In this document: piece after piece, positions 1-8,785 of the stretch
How positions within the stretch are numbered: position 1 is the first letter of the stretch
Layout: every line of letters begins with the position of its first letter
From: Paenibacillus lactis
Lineage (GTDB): Bacteria; Bacillota; Bacilli; Paenibacillales; Paenibacillaceae
Length of the DNA stretch: 64,000 nt
Direction of reading: 5' to 3'
Assembly: GCF_017873605.1 (NCBI RefSeq)
Contig: NZ_JAGGKI010000003.1
Span: 434,001 to 498,000, forward strand
Translations under genes and position numbers: made by a program
Notes under the pieces: generated by a model
What the model saw: the letters and a program-made list of their open reading frames with translations, nothing else
Databases searched by the model: none
What the model was told of the DNA's origin: nothing

Positions 1-636
1 CGCCCGGTGTTCCAGAAGGTGCTGCAGCGGGAACGTTCTCGATCGGTTCGGTCGGACGCCCCGCATTTCACGTATGTGCTGTTTGACATTCTGGTCGACG
101 GCGATAAGGATATGCGTAAGCTGCCCTATCTTGACCGGCATCACCGGCTGAAAGAAATCGTCTCCAATACGCCCGGAATCCTGACGGCCGATCTGTTCCT
201 GGAAGGCGAGAGCCTCTGGGCATGGGCAGAGGAACGCGGATGGGAGGGAATCGTTATGAAACGGCTCTCCTCCCCTTACCGTGAAGGGAAGAAGCACCGG
301 GACTGGTACAAGAAAAAGATCGCCATCACCATCCAGGCGGAGGCTGTCGCCTTGATCATAAGAGAAGGCCGTGTAGCCAGCCTTGTGCTGGCTGACGATG
401 AGAACAACTATATCGGCAGGGCATCGCTTGGACTGAACGAACAGACCAAGCAGCGGCTGTTAGAGTATGCAGGCCTGCATCCGTCAGGTCCTGGTTGGAA
501 TTCGCTGCACGCAGACCTGAAGAAGGAGCAGCTCGCTTGGCTAAGCAAGCCGCTGACCGCTACGGTTACCTTCCTGGAGTGGAGCCAGGACGGAATGATG
601 CGGCATCCGAAGCTGCTGTCGATTGAGGGGGTGTAA
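1..636 (+). CDS. ATP-dependent DNA ligase, LigD ligase part (5' end outside window)
   Basis: C-terminal two thirds of an ATP-dependent DNA ligase of the bacterial end-joining (Ku/LigD) type. The frame is open from the first base, so the start and probably the catalytic lysine motif lie before the window. Visible are the nucleotidyltransferase motif WEGIVMKRL (motif IV-like), the DWYKKKI segment (motif V-like), then the OB-fold half ending in RHPKLLSIEGV. The stop is 5 bases before the polymerase gene, whose ribosome binding site lies in the last codons here, so the two are translationally linked. In Bacillus LigD the ligase and polymerase parts are usually one protein; here they are two. The role, sealing double-strand breaks with Ku, comes from the family. 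Confidence 0.9.
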   Translation, partial: RPVFQKVLQRERSRSVRSDAPHFTYVLFDILVDGDKDMRKLPYLDRHHRLKEIVSNTPGILTADLFLEGESLWAWAEERGWEGIVMKRLSSPYREGKKHRDWYKKKIAITIQAEAVALIIREGRVASLVLADDENNYIGRASLGLNEQTKQRLLEYAGLHPSGPGWNSLHADLKKEQLAWLSKPLTATVTFLEWSQDGMMRHPKLLSIEGV

Positions 637-641
637 CGGCT

Positions 642-1559
642 ATGGCCCGTACCGTCAAAGGAACGCTGACCATTGAAGGTCAAGAGATTCAGATTACCAA
701 TCCGGACAAGCCGCTGTGGCCAGAGGTCGGCATTACCAAAGCCATCTATCTGCAGAAGCTCGCGGCGATCTCTCCCCACCTGCTCCGCTATTGCAAAGGC
801 AGGCTGCTGACAACCATCCGTTATCCGCATGGCGTGGACGGGGAATCGTTCTATCAAAAAAATGCGCCCGAGCCGCTCCCGCCCTTTGTCAGCACCTACG
901 TGCACGAGGGCATCAACTATGTCATGCTGAACGGGCTGCCCGAGCTGTTATGGCTGGGCAACCTCGCAGCCTTGGAATTCCACCCTTCGCTCCACCTGGC
1001 CGGTGACGTTCTGCCATGCGAGTGGATGATCGACCTTGACCCGTCGCTCCCCGAGGAACCGAGGATCATGGAAGCTACCGCCATCGTCGGCAATGTGCTG
1101 CACTCGCTTGGAATCGCCTCCGTTCCGAAAACGTCAGGGGCAACCGGGGTGCAGATCATCGTCCCGATTCCCGAAGGCATTACGTTCGATGAGCTGCGCT
1201 CCGTCGGCCAATTCGTAGGTCAATACGTAACGGAGAAACACCCCAAATTGTTCACAATCGAGCGGCTAAAGAAAAATCGCGGCGACAAAATCTATTTCGA
1301 TTATCTCCAGCATTACAGCGGAAGAACGCTTGCCGCACCATATACCCCCAGGGCAAGACGCTTGGCGACGGTATCGACGCCGCTCACCTGGGAAGAGGTT
1401 CAGCGGGATGTCTCTCCGTCGGATTTCCACCTGCTGAACATCGAGCAGCGTCTTAAAGAGAAGGGCGACCTGCTTCAGTCCCTGCCTCCGCAGCCGATTG
1501 GAGACATCATCCGGCATCTGAATGCCAAGGGAAAACCAGCATCAAAACGGAAAGGATAG
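642..1559 (+). CDS. LigD-type primase/polymerase domain protein
   Basis: Stand-alone 305-residue LigD polymerase domain (archaeo-eukaryotic primase fold), which adds nucleotides at broken ends during non-homologous end joining. Family signatures include NPDKPLWPE near residue 20, RYPHGVDGESFYQKN near residue 66, the catalytic acidic pair in CEWMIDLDPS near residue 130, TSGATGVQI near residue 166, and KIYFDYLQ with APYTPRARRLATVSTPLTW toward the end. ATG start preceded by GAGGGGGTG inside the upstream ligase gene. It forms a two-gene operon with the ligase. The final 18 bases overlap the 3' end of the convergent radical SAM gene. Confidence 0.93.
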   Translation: MARTVKGTLTIEGQEIQITNPDKPLWPEVGITKAIYLQKLAAISPHLLRYCKGRLLTTIRYPHGVDGESFYQKNAPEPLPPFVSTYVHEGINYVMLNGLPELLWLGNLAALEFHPSLHLAGDVLPCEWMIDLDPSLPEEPRIMEATAIVGNVLHSLGIASVPKTSGATGVQIIVPIPEGITFDELRSVGQFVGQYVTEKHPKLFTIERLKKNRGDKIYFDYLQHYSGRTLAAPYTPRARRLATVSTPLTWEEVQRDVSPSDFHLLNIEQRLKEKGDLLQSLPPQPIGDIIRHLNAKGKPASKRKG

Positions 1560-2678
1560 CTGCTCAACCTCCGGCTTCAGCTCTTCAGCGGAGACCGGTG
1601 CCGCAGGCTCAGGCAGCTTGCGCCGTCGGGTGGAAAGGGACGGGGCTGCTTCCCGGTCCCGCTCCTCCTCTTCCTTATACCCGGCACTTCCCTGCGAGCC
1701 TGCCCCTGCTACATTGCCACCAATGCCCTCCGCCAATCCGGAGGCCTTCCCTCCCGTCGCGGGATCGTAATAGCCCGTGGATGGATTCTCCGTGCGCCTC
1801 GCCGCCATCCATTCCAGTCCATGCTCCGACAAGAGGCGGGCAGCCATCATCTTAAAGCTCCGTACATACTGCTCTTCGGCATAAGCCCCCGCTCTGTACA
1901 GCTCCCGATAAGATTGCACGACCTCAGGAAAATGAAGCTTGAGCGTCTCCATATACCATTTCTTTACGTCGCGAGACAGCCGCAAGAGCGATATCATGGC
2001 AAACGAAGCGCCGTGTTCCTTCACCCTGGACAGAAGCTCCCGAAGTCCTCCTTCCCCATCGGTAAGATAGGGCAGTACGGGAGCTGCGAATACGCCCGTC
2101 CGTATTCCGGCGGAAGACAGCCTCCACACGGCTTCCAACCTGCTCGCAGGATGCGGCGAAGCCGGCTCAAGCTTGCGGATCAGATCGGCGTCCAGCGTAT
2201 TCAGGCTGATATTGACCGAAACGTCCTCCATCCGGGTCAGGATATCCATATCGCGCAGCACGAGCGGCGAGCGGGTGGTTATGCTGGTTGAGATCCGGTA
2301 CTTTGCCAGCTGCTTGAGGCATTCCCTCGTGATCTCCGCCTTCCCCTCGATCGGCTGGTACGGATCCGTAGCCGTCCCGATGGTCACCTGTCCGATCGAC
2401 CTCCGCATCGCTTCGATGTCATGGCCGAATTTGGCGGCTGCATCGGACAGCTGCTTCGCCAGCGCCTCCGCCGCGTTGGTCTTCATGAAAATATGATGCT
2501 GGAATTCATCCTCCGCCCCCATCCCGATAAAGGACTGGAAGGCGCGCGCATAGCAGAAGCTGCAGCCATGCCCGCATCCTCTGTACGGATTGATCGACCA
2601 GTCGAACGGCATCCGCTCTTCCTTGACCCGGTTGAGCGTTTGCTTGGTCGAAATGCTCTCGTAAGTCGTTTGTGCCAT
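1542..2678 (-). CDS. SPL-family radical SAM protein (Rv2578c-like)
   Basis: Radical SAM enzyme of the spore-photoproduct-lyase-like group, about 378 residues. The cluster-binding motif is plain near residue 36: RGCGHGCSFCYARAF, a C-x3-C-x2-C arrangement. GTATDPYQPIEGK and SLNTLDADLIRKLEP further on are typical of this subfamily, whose substrate is unknown. I start at MAQTT because AAGGAGG lies 10 bases before that ATG; a longer upstream reading would place the ribosome site inside the gene. The C-terminal 60 residues are low-complexity and charged. The 3' end overlaps the LigD polymerase gene, so the two genes converge. The function is inferred only to family level. Confidence 0.88.
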   Translation of the reverse strand: MAQTTYESISTKQTLNRVKEERMPFDWSINPYRGCGHGCSFCYARAFQSFIGMGAEDEFQHHIFMKTNAAEALAKQLSDAAAKFGHDIEAMRRSIGQVTIGTATDPYQPIEGKAEITRECLKQLAKYRISTSITTRSPLVLRDMDILTRMEDVSVNISLNTLDADLIRKLEPASPHPASRLEAVWRLSSAGIRTGVFAAPVLPYLTDGEGGLRELLSRVKEHGASFAMISLLRLSRDVKKWYMETLKLHFPEVVQSYRELYRAGAYAEEQYVRSFKMMAARLLSEHGLEWMAARRTENPSTGYYDPATGGKASGLAEGIGGNVAGAGSQGSAGYKEEEERDREAAPSLSTRRRKLPEPAAPVSAEELKPEVEQLSFPF

Positions 2679-2754
2679 ATCCCCTTCGCCTCCTTGTCGC
2701 AACCTGTTCTATTCCGAAAATGTTATGATTTTATTATAACAAACACATGTTCCC

Positions 2755-2783
2755 ATTATAATCGGAATTTACTGGATTTACAA
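2755..2783 (-). promoter_or_regulatory. Sigma-A type promoter of the radical SAM gene
   Basis: On the minus strand TTGTAA and TATAAT are separated by exactly 17 bases. This places the transcript start about 70 bases before the start codon of the radical SAM gene. A second TATAAT-like stretch lies nearer the gene but lacks a good -35. Confidence 0.6.
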
Positions 2784-2821
2784 ATCAGTTTGTCAAACAT
2801 TCCGCTAGTAATCGGGAATAG

Positions 2822-3361
2822 CTGTTAGGGAAGCTGATTGAAACGATAACCGGCCAGTCGATCGAGGCGGCTTTCAAGGAGTACATCTTCGACAGGCTGA
2901 ACCTGACCCAGACCTACGTATACAAGGACCCTCTTGATGGAAGACCCGCTTCCTTTTATCACCGGAAAACCCGGCTTCAAATCCCCTTGTACATGCCCTC
3001 CATCGCACCCGAAGGCGGCATCGTTTCCACGGCCCGAGAGACCATGACCTTCCTCCGAGCGTTTTTCGACGGCGTTCTATTTCCGCAGACGCATCTGAAG
3101 GAGCTCATGGAATGGAAATTTCTATGGGCACCCGGCACTTTCTTCTACGGTTCAGGCATTGTACGTCAGCCATTGTCCCTCTTGAACATGAAAGACGGCT
3201 TAATCGGCCATTGGGGCCAATCCGGCGCATTTGCCTTCCACCACCCGGAAACGGGGTTATATTTCACCGGGACGGTAAATCAAGCCATCGGCCAGTCGGC
3301 CGCCGTCCACAGAATCGCCCGCATCATACGCCATTACAAGAAGACGCAAAGCCCCACCTAG
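2822..3361 (+). pseudogene. Beta-lactamase-family serine hydrolase, 3' remnant
   Basis: C-terminal part of a class C beta-lactamase-like serine hydrolase (penicillin-binding-protein fold). The text LLGKLIETITGQSIEAA, then APEGGIVSTARETMTFLRAF and GHWGQSGAFAFHHPETG are hallmark segments; the HWGQSGA element is the family's third active-site motif. The SxxK catalytic motif and the first 150 or so residues are missing. Directly before the homologous stretch is an in-frame TAG, preceded by codons reading roughly SN.., as in the YSN motif, so it looks truncated and then point-mutated. There is no start codon with a ribosome site. It is probably non-functional. Confidence 0.75.
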
Positions 3362-3412
3362 GCTACAAATCGCAGCGGGAATTCCATCGTATAGAGATTA
3401 GCTTTTGACATC

Positions 3413-3462
3413 AAAAAAAAGGGCTCCGCCCGCTTCTTGTACCAGCATGCAGGTGGAACCCT
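3413..3462 (-). terminator. Intrinsic terminator after the YitT gene
   Basis: On the minus strand AGGGTTCC pairs with GGAGCCCT (one G-T pair), followed by a run of eight T. It lies about 25 bases past the stop of the YitT-family gene. Confidence 0.7.
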
Positions 3463-3486
3463 GAACTATTCAAGCTTGTATAACGT

Positions 3487-4440
3487 TTAATGAATGGCCT
3501 TCTTCTTAAACCGGCCGCCCTTGACATCATGAATATTGCCGACTGCCACGAAGGCCTGCGAATCCCAATCTTCCACAATCGATTTCAGCTTCGCTTCCTC
3601 AAGCCGGGTAATGACCACGAAGATCACCTTCTTGCTGTCCCCGGAATAGGCTCCCTCGCCCTCAAGATAAGTAACTCCGCGTCCAAGCCGCTGGGTCAGC
3701 GCATCGCCGATTTCTTTATGCTTATCGCTGATAATCCAAACCGATTTGGACTGGTCGATGCCCTCGATCGTAATGTCGATGAGCTTGAATGCCAGATAGT
3801 AAGCAATCAACGAGTACATGGCATGATCCCAGCCAAAGATAAAGCCTGCGCTGCCGAGAATGAATACGTTGATGAACATCACGATTTCCCCGACCGAGAA
3901 CGGCGTTCTCTTGGTAATTAAGATCGCTACAATTTCCGTACCGTCCATCGATCCCCCCGATCGAATGACCAGACCGACGCCCACGCCAAGGAGTATTCCG
4001 CCAAAGACGGCAGCAAGCAGCGGATCGATCGTAATCGGAGCGACAGGATGAAGAAAATAGGTTCCGATCGACATGACCAGTACGGCGTACAACGTGGATA
4101 AAGCGAAGGTTTTACCGATCTGTTTATAACCCATAAACAGAAACGGAAGGTTGAATAAAGTCAGGAATATCCCGAGCGGGACATCGGTTATATGGGACAC
4201 CATAATCGAGATGCCGGTAATTCCCCCGTCAATGATCTTGTTCGGCACCAGAAAAATCTCCAGTCCCACCGCCATCAGCATTGCACCGAAAGTTAAGAAC
4301 ACCAGACGACGGAGAAGCTTTAAAGCAATTGATCCGCTCTTCGGATTCTCCGGCTTCTGCTGGTCCGCTTTCAGCGGCGGCACGGACTGCGGTTCCGGCT
4401 GTGTGTGCGGCTGTACAGAAATCTTCACATCATTTGACAT
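3487..4440 (-). CDS. YitT-family membrane protein (DUF161/DUF2179)
   Basis: Integral membrane protein of 317 residues in the YitT family. A charged, proline-rich head of about 45 residues is followed by five to six hydrophobic segments, with family text VPNKIIDGGITGISIMV near residue 70 and SGGSMDGTEIVA near residue 155. The C-terminal 80 residues form the soluble DUF2179 domain (VTYLEGEGAYSG, VAVGNIHDVKGGRF). ATG start preceded by GGGGGAG. The molecular role of the family is not settled; no transported substrate can be read from the sequence. It is a single gene with its own terminator. Confidence 0.92.
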   Translation of the reverse strand: MSNDVKISVQPHTQPEPQSVPPLKADQQKPENPKSGSIALKLLRRLVFLTFGAMLMAVGLEIFLVPNKIIDGGITGISIMVSHITDVPLGIFLTLFNLPFLFMGYKQIGKTFALSTLYAVLVMSIGTYFLHPVAPITIDPLLAAVFGGILLGVGVGLVIRSGGSMDGTEIVAILITKRTPFSVGEIVMFINVFILGSAGFIFGWDHAMYSLIAYYLAFKLIDITIEGIDQSKSVWIISDKHKEIGDALTQRLGRGVTYLEGEGAYSGDSKKVIFVVITRLEEAKLKSIVEDWDSQAFVAVGNIHDVKGGRFKKKAIH

Positions 4441-4607
4441 AAATCTCCCCCGTTCATTATGAACCTCAGCTACTGTATATTTATTAGCGGCACTCCTATA
4501 AATATTCTATCATATTAATGAAAGCCGCTACTACCATTTTCAAAGATCAACCTCTATATGCATGTCATTCCATCATTAGCTGACTTTAATACTGTCTGTA
4601 ATGGAGG

Positions 4608-6038
4608 CTATAACAACGGGGACAGCATCCGGCACAAGATTTCGGCTGCCTTCTGCCATCTCCCCCTCGCATGGAATGTCTCCAGTTCGATGGCTCTGCT
4701 GTGGTTCAGGTCCTCCTTGAAATCCGATACCAGCCGATGGATCGGCTGCTCGTCGAACATCACAGCCGTCAGCTCGAAGTTGCAGAAGAAGCTCCGCATA
4801 TCCATATTTGCCGTGCCTACGGAGGCAAGGAGCTCGTCAACGATCAGCACCTTAGCATGGATAAACCCTTTTTCATACTCATAAAAGGACACTCCGGCCG
4901 CCAGCAGCTCCTCCACGTACGACAGCGACGCCAGCTTGACGAGCCGCGAATCCGCATGATCCGGAATAATAATCCTCACGTCGACGCCGCTTACCGCCGC
5001 CGTCTTCAACGCTTCGTACAGCCCTTCATCCGGAATGAAGTACGGCGATGTAATCCAAATGCGCTCCTTGGCAACCGATATGGCCCCAAAGCACATCTCA
5101 TGAATGGCATTCCAGCTCGTATCCGGACCGCTGCTCAAGATCTGCACCTGCTCCTTCCCGGTACAGTGGTGCTCGGGATACAGGCTCGGATTCGAGATCG
5201 CTTCGCCGGATGCCAGCTTCCAGTCGTGCAGGAATACGCTCTGCAGAAAATAGACCGCATCTCCCTCTACTTGCAGATGGGTGTCCCGCCAGTAGCCCAT
5301 GTCCGGATATTCCCCGAGATAATCATCCCCGACGTTGATGCCGCCGAGGAATCCGACGGTACCGTCCACCACGACGATCTTCCGGTGGTTTCTGTAATTG
5401 ATTCTGCGGCTGAACATGGATACCATGGCAGGCAGGAAGAAATAGAACTGAACCCCGGATTCTTTAAACCGCCTTATGAACGCTTTCTTCAATTTATAGC
5501 TCCCCAGCCCGTCGCATACAAGACGCACCTTGACCCCTTCCTTGGCCTTACGGATCATCACATCCTGAAACTTCGTACCGATCCGGTCATTTCTGAAAAT
5601 ATAAAACTCTACATGAATATGATCCTTGGCCTCCTCCATCGCTTTGAGCATCGCATCATAGGTCTCTTTGCCATCGGTTAAGACACGGGTCTCGTTGCAG
5701 CCCGTGATCGGACTTTCGGATAAATGCTTTAACAGATTAAACAGACGATCATGATGATGGAAGCCGGGATTGTTCATATCCTCCTTGCGCAGGACGACAG
5801 CCGCCCGGTCCCAGAAATGCTCCTTCATCTCCCGAAACAGCCGGGAACCTTTTTGGCGAATCTTAAGACGCTTCTGATAATCCTGTGCAACGAAAAAATA
5901 GATCACGAATCCCAGCAGCGGGAGACAGAACAGAATAAACATCCATGCAACCGTCTTGGAAGGATTGCGGAATTCAAGCAGCAGCACCGCTGCCATTTGC
6001 AAAATAAACACAATGAGAACAAGCAGAAGCCACACCAT
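4608..6038 (-). CDS. cls: Cardiolipin synthase (phospholipase D superfamily)
   Basis: Membrane enzyme joining two phosphatidylglycerol molecules into cardiolipin. It is 476 residues, normal for the bacterial ClsA type. Two N-terminal membrane segments (residues 1-25 and 33-52) are followed by both catalytic HKD motifs: NHRKIVVVDGTVGFLGG near residue 218 and HAKVLIVDELLASVGTAN near residue 393. The C-terminus ends in the typical hydrophobic LCRMLSPLL. The ATG is preceded by AGGAGG. The first gene to the right is divergent, so the 290-base gap holds promoters for both. Confidence 0.95.
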   Translation of the reverse strand: MVWLLLVLIVFILQMAAVLLLEFRNPSKTVAWMFILFCLPLLGFVIYFFVAQDYQKRLKIRQKGSRLFREMKEHFWDRAAVVLRKEDMNNPGFHHHDRLFNLLKHLSESPITGCNETRVLTDGKETYDAMLKAMEEAKDHIHVEFYIFRNDRIGTKFQDVMIRKAKEGVKVRLVCDGLGSYKLKKAFIRRFKESGVQFYFFLPAMVSMFSRRINYRNHRKIVVVDGTVGFLGGINVGDDYLGEYPDMGYWRDTHLQVEGDAVYFLQSVFLHDWKLASGEAISNPSLYPEHHCTGKEQVQILSSGPDTSWNAIHEMCFGAISVAKERIWITSPYFIPDEGLYEALKTAAVSGVDVRIIIPDHADSRLVKLASLSYVEELLAAGVSFYEYEKGFIHAKVLIVDELLASVGTANMDMRSFFCNFELTAVMFDEQPIHRLVSDFKEDLNHSRAIELETFHARGRWQKAAEILCRMLSPLL

Positions 6039-6229
6039 ACGGCAGCCTCCTAACGGAAATAATAGTGGTCTTTTCTTTTAAACAGACATTGCTGGTCTAG
6101 GCGTCTCAGCTATCGTGAATAAGTAGCGTAAATAAAGACAGATAACTACAGCTTTGACCAATTAATTATGTATTTATTCAATTACCCAATGTCACACCTG
6201 CTTGAATAATATACGTTTACATCTCATTT

Positions 6230-6256
6230 TTGACATGTTTTTCGAAAGAGTAGAAT
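6230..6256 (+). promoter_or_regulatory. Possible promoter of the M23 peptidase/bactofilin pair
   Basis: A perfect TTGACA is followed after 15 bases by TAGAAT, about 75 bases before the peptidase start. The spacer is shorter than usual, so this is a weak call. Confidence 0.35.
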
Positions 6257-6331
6257 ACATAGAAGATAAGGAGCTGGCCAAGTCTTGCGGAGGATGCTAT
6301 ACCCACTAAACATGAATGGAGGGGAGATGCC

Positions 6332-7306
6332 ATGAAAACCGCGCACCGTAACCAACGCTTAACCCTGCTGGTGCTCCGGGATGCCCAGCATTCCGTCAAG
6401 CAGTTTCATTTGTCCAAGCCTCTCATGATCGCGGTGCCAGCAGCCGCGGTATTGTCGATCGCCGGACTGATCGTGTCGCTGCAGATCCAATCGGCTCAGA
6501 CCATTTCGACTCTGGAGCAGCAGCTGACGCTCAAGAGCCTCGAAGCCTTGAAGATGGAAGTGACCGTCAGCGACAAAGATGAAGCCATCGAGCGCTTGAA
6601 CAAAGCCATCATCCAGCTGTCGGGCGAGGCTGAAGAAACGAAGGCGCAGATGGAACGCGTTCAGCAGCTGGAGCAGCAGCTCCAGCAATTCATCGAGAAG
6701 CACGGGTCTTTATCAGGCACGCCGACATCCTCGATGTCCGATGACGCGCAGCTGCATGTCGGCGGAGAATACATTGCCGTTCATGAGAACGAAATGCTTG
6801 ATATGGCGAGCGACATTCGGGATGATTTCGAGGAAATCCAGCAGCTGCTATCCCAGCTGGAGCGCCATATTCCGCGAACGCTGGACCAAGCCCAGGAAAC
6901 CCAGGAGCGGCGGGAAGGCCTTCCTTCGCTGTGGCCGACTGACTCGCGGAGGCTGACCTCGAGCTTCGGCTACCGCAGCGATCCGTTCACCGGCCGGTCC
7001 GCCTATCATGCCGGTATCGATATTGCCGGCAAAATCGGCGACCCGATCTATGCGGCGGGGAGCGGCCAGGTTACCGCGGCAGAGCGCAGCGGCGCACGAG
7101 GGCTGTACATCGTGATTAAGCACCCTAACGGCCTTGAGACCTGGTATATGCACCTGAACAAGCTGAGCGTTTCGGTCGGAGACCAGGTTGCCCAGGGCGA
7201 GATCATCGGCCAGCTGGGATCTTCAGGTCGCAGCACAGGGCCCCATTTGCATTTTCAGGTTGTCAAAAACGACGAGACCGTCGATCCTATGCGTTATGTG
7301 CAATAA
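6332..7306 (+). CDS. M23-family peptidoglycan endopeptidase, membrane-anchored
   Basis: Cell-wall peptidase of 324 residues. A single membrane anchor (about residues 31-52) is followed by a coiled-coil stretch rich in Glu/Gln/Leu (residues 58-130), then the zinc-dependent M23 (LytM) domain. Zinc and catalytic motifs are present: YHAGIDIAGKIGDPIYAAG near residue 230 (HxxxD) and GPHLHFQV near residue 308 (HxH). The layout matches the MepM/YebA-like group that sits beside bactofilins and may help set cell shape or act as a scaffold. ATG preceded by GGAGGGGAG. The bactofilin gene follows after 39 bases, so the two are likely co-transcribed. Confidence 0.93.
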   Translation: MKTAHRNQRLTLLVLRDAQHSVKQFHLSKPLMIAVPAAAVLSIAGLIVSLQIQSAQTISTLEQQLTLKSLEALKMEVTVSDKDEAIERLNKAIIQLSGEAEETKAQMERVQQLEQQLQQFIEKHGSLSGTPTSSMSDDAQLHVGGEYIAVHENEMLDMASDIRDDFEEIQQLLSQLERHIPRTLDQAQETQERREGLPSLWPTDSRRLTSSFGYRSDPFTGRSAYHAGIDIAGKIGDPIYAAGSGQVTAAERSGARGLYIVIKHPNGLETWYMHLNKLSVSVGDQVAQGEIIGQLGSSGRSTGPHLHFQVVKNDETVDPMRYVQ

Positions 7307-7345
7307 TCCAGAAATTTAATTGATTGGTAAGGAGGACAACAGATT

Positions 7346-7762
7346 ATGAAGAAAAAGAAACGCAAAGCATCTGCTCATCTTATCGATTCCTTGATTGGCC
7401 CGGGCAGTGAGTTTGAGGGCGTGCTGCAGTCCGAGGATAATTTGCGGATCGACGGCCGGTTTAACGGATCGATTGAAAGCCAAGGCAGCGTTACCATTGG
7501 CGAGAGCGCATCGTGCCGGTCCAATATTTCCGCCAAGGAGGTCATTGTAGCCGGGAAGGTATACGGGGACGTCATTGCCGAGGGCAAGCTGACCATAACC
7601 CCGAGCGGACAGATGTACGGCGATGTCTACGCCGGTTCCCTGATTATCATGGAAGGCGGATTACTTAACGGGGCCAGCCGGATGGAGCATGCGGAAGCAG
7701 CAGGTGCCGCATCGGAGCAATCGGAGGCCGCACCGTCGATGCAGCAGCCGGAAGCAGGCTGA
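7346..7762 (+). CDS. Bactofilin (polymer-forming cytoskeletal protein)
   Basis: Small 138-residue protein with the bactofilin (DUF583) beta-helix: SLIGPGSEFEGVLQSEDNLRIDGRFNGSI is followed by repeated V.G.V.G./Y.G.V-type turns up to residue 110, then an Ala/Glu/Gln-rich tail. Bactofilins form nucleotide-free filaments that position cell-wall enzymes. The adjoining M23 peptidase gene, with AAGGAGG between the two, is the classic pairing. A terminator follows within 140 bases. Confidence 0.93.
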   Translation: MKKKKRKASAHLIDSLIGPGSEFEGVLQSEDNLRIDGRFNGSIESQGSVTIGESASCRSNISAKEVIVAGKVYGDVIAEGKLTITPSGQMYGDVYAGSLIIMEGGLLNGASRMEHAEAAGAASEQSEAAPSMQQPEAG

Positions 7763-7898
7763 CTCGGCGGATGTGCGAGCCTCGGCCTTCAGCCTCTGCG
7801 CGCGGCTTCGAGAAACGACGTTCCTGCAGGAAGCTCAGCTTGCCGGCAGGGCGGATCCTCTGCCTACCGCTCCCTTACCCTCCAAGGCCCTCCAAGCA

Positions 7899-7950
7899 AA
7901 AGAGCCCCTTTCAGCCGCCATTCACTTGGCCGAAGGAGCTCTTATTTTTT
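7899..7950 (+). terminator. Intrinsic terminator after the bactofilin gene
   Basis: AAGAGCcCCTT pairs with AAGGAGCTCTT around a loop of about 19 bases and is followed by ATTTTTT. It sits between the bactofilin gene and the convergent ABC transporter genes. Confidence 0.75.
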
Positions 7951-8008
7951 CCCCTAATGCACAGCAGAATATGGATGACCGAACGAGAACTTCCATCAGC
8001 TCGCGTGT

Positions 8009-8785
8009 CTACGCGGCAACATCCCGCTTGGCGAAGGCCCACCAGGTAATCAGCAGAAAGACGAGGCTGTACGCGGCCAAAATGAAGATGGAGAAGCTGA
8101 GAGAAACCCCGCCTGGACCGATCGGCGATTGGATATATCCGCTCAGGTCGATATGAAGGAACAGGATGTATTTCGCCCATACGTATTTATCCGGGTTCAA
8201 CATAAAGCCGAACAGATCCTTCGTAAACAAGACCAGGAGCGAGATGCCGATGGCGAGGCTGCCCGACCGGAACAGCGTTGACAGCATAAACGCAACAAGC
8301 GCGATCATGACCAGCTGGATCGTATCGGTGAGCAGCAGCAGCAATGAGTTTACCATCGATGAGGCTCCGGAACCGGAGCCCAGGCCGCCCGTGCCCGCGA
8401 AGAACAGCTGTGACAGCGCGATGCCGACCACGGCTGTCAGGACGGCACAGAGCAGGATGAACAGCAGGACGGCGACCCATTTTGACATCAATATTTTCCC
8501 CCGCCGGAGCGGGCGGATCAGCAGCAGCTTGATCGTCCCCGCCGCAAACTCCCCGGCTACGATGTCAGCGGCAATGACAACGGTGAAGATCGCGCTCAGG
8601 TAGAGCGTAAAGCTCTCCGTCCATGTAAAAACGGTCCATGCGTCCATCGCAGCCCCCGTTACATACAGCATCGCCGGCATCGCGGCGCTGAAAAACACGA
8701 GGATCGCCAGCATGATCCAGGTCCTTACGCGGAAATAGATTTTCATATTCTCATTGGCGACCAGATTGGGAAAGCTACTCCACAT
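8009..8785 (-). CDS. ABC-2 type transporter permease
   Basis: Membrane half of an ABC exporter, 258 residues with six hydrophobic segments. It begins with the cytoplasmic text ENMKIYFRVRTW typical of ABC-2 permeases. TIKLLLIRPLRRGKILMSKW, near residue 88, is the usual coupling region between the second and third membrane segments. Its first codons overlap the end of the ATPase gene by 11 bases, so the two are translationally coupled. The cargo cannot be read from the sequence; relatives export peptides, antibiotics or lipids. Confidence 0.88.
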   Translation of the reverse strand: MWSSFPNLVANENMKIYFRVRTWIMLAILVFFSAAMPAMLYVTGAAMDAWTVFTWTESFTLYLSAIFTVVIAADIVAGEFAAGTIKLLLIRPLRRGKILMSKWVAVLLFILLCAVLTAVVGIALSQLFFAGTGGLGSGSGASSMVNSLLLLLTDTIQLVMIALVAFMLSTLFRSGSLAIGISLLVLFTKDLFGFMLNPDKYVWAKYILFLHIDLSGYIQSPIGPGGVSLSFSIFILAAYSLVFLLITWWAFAKRDVAA

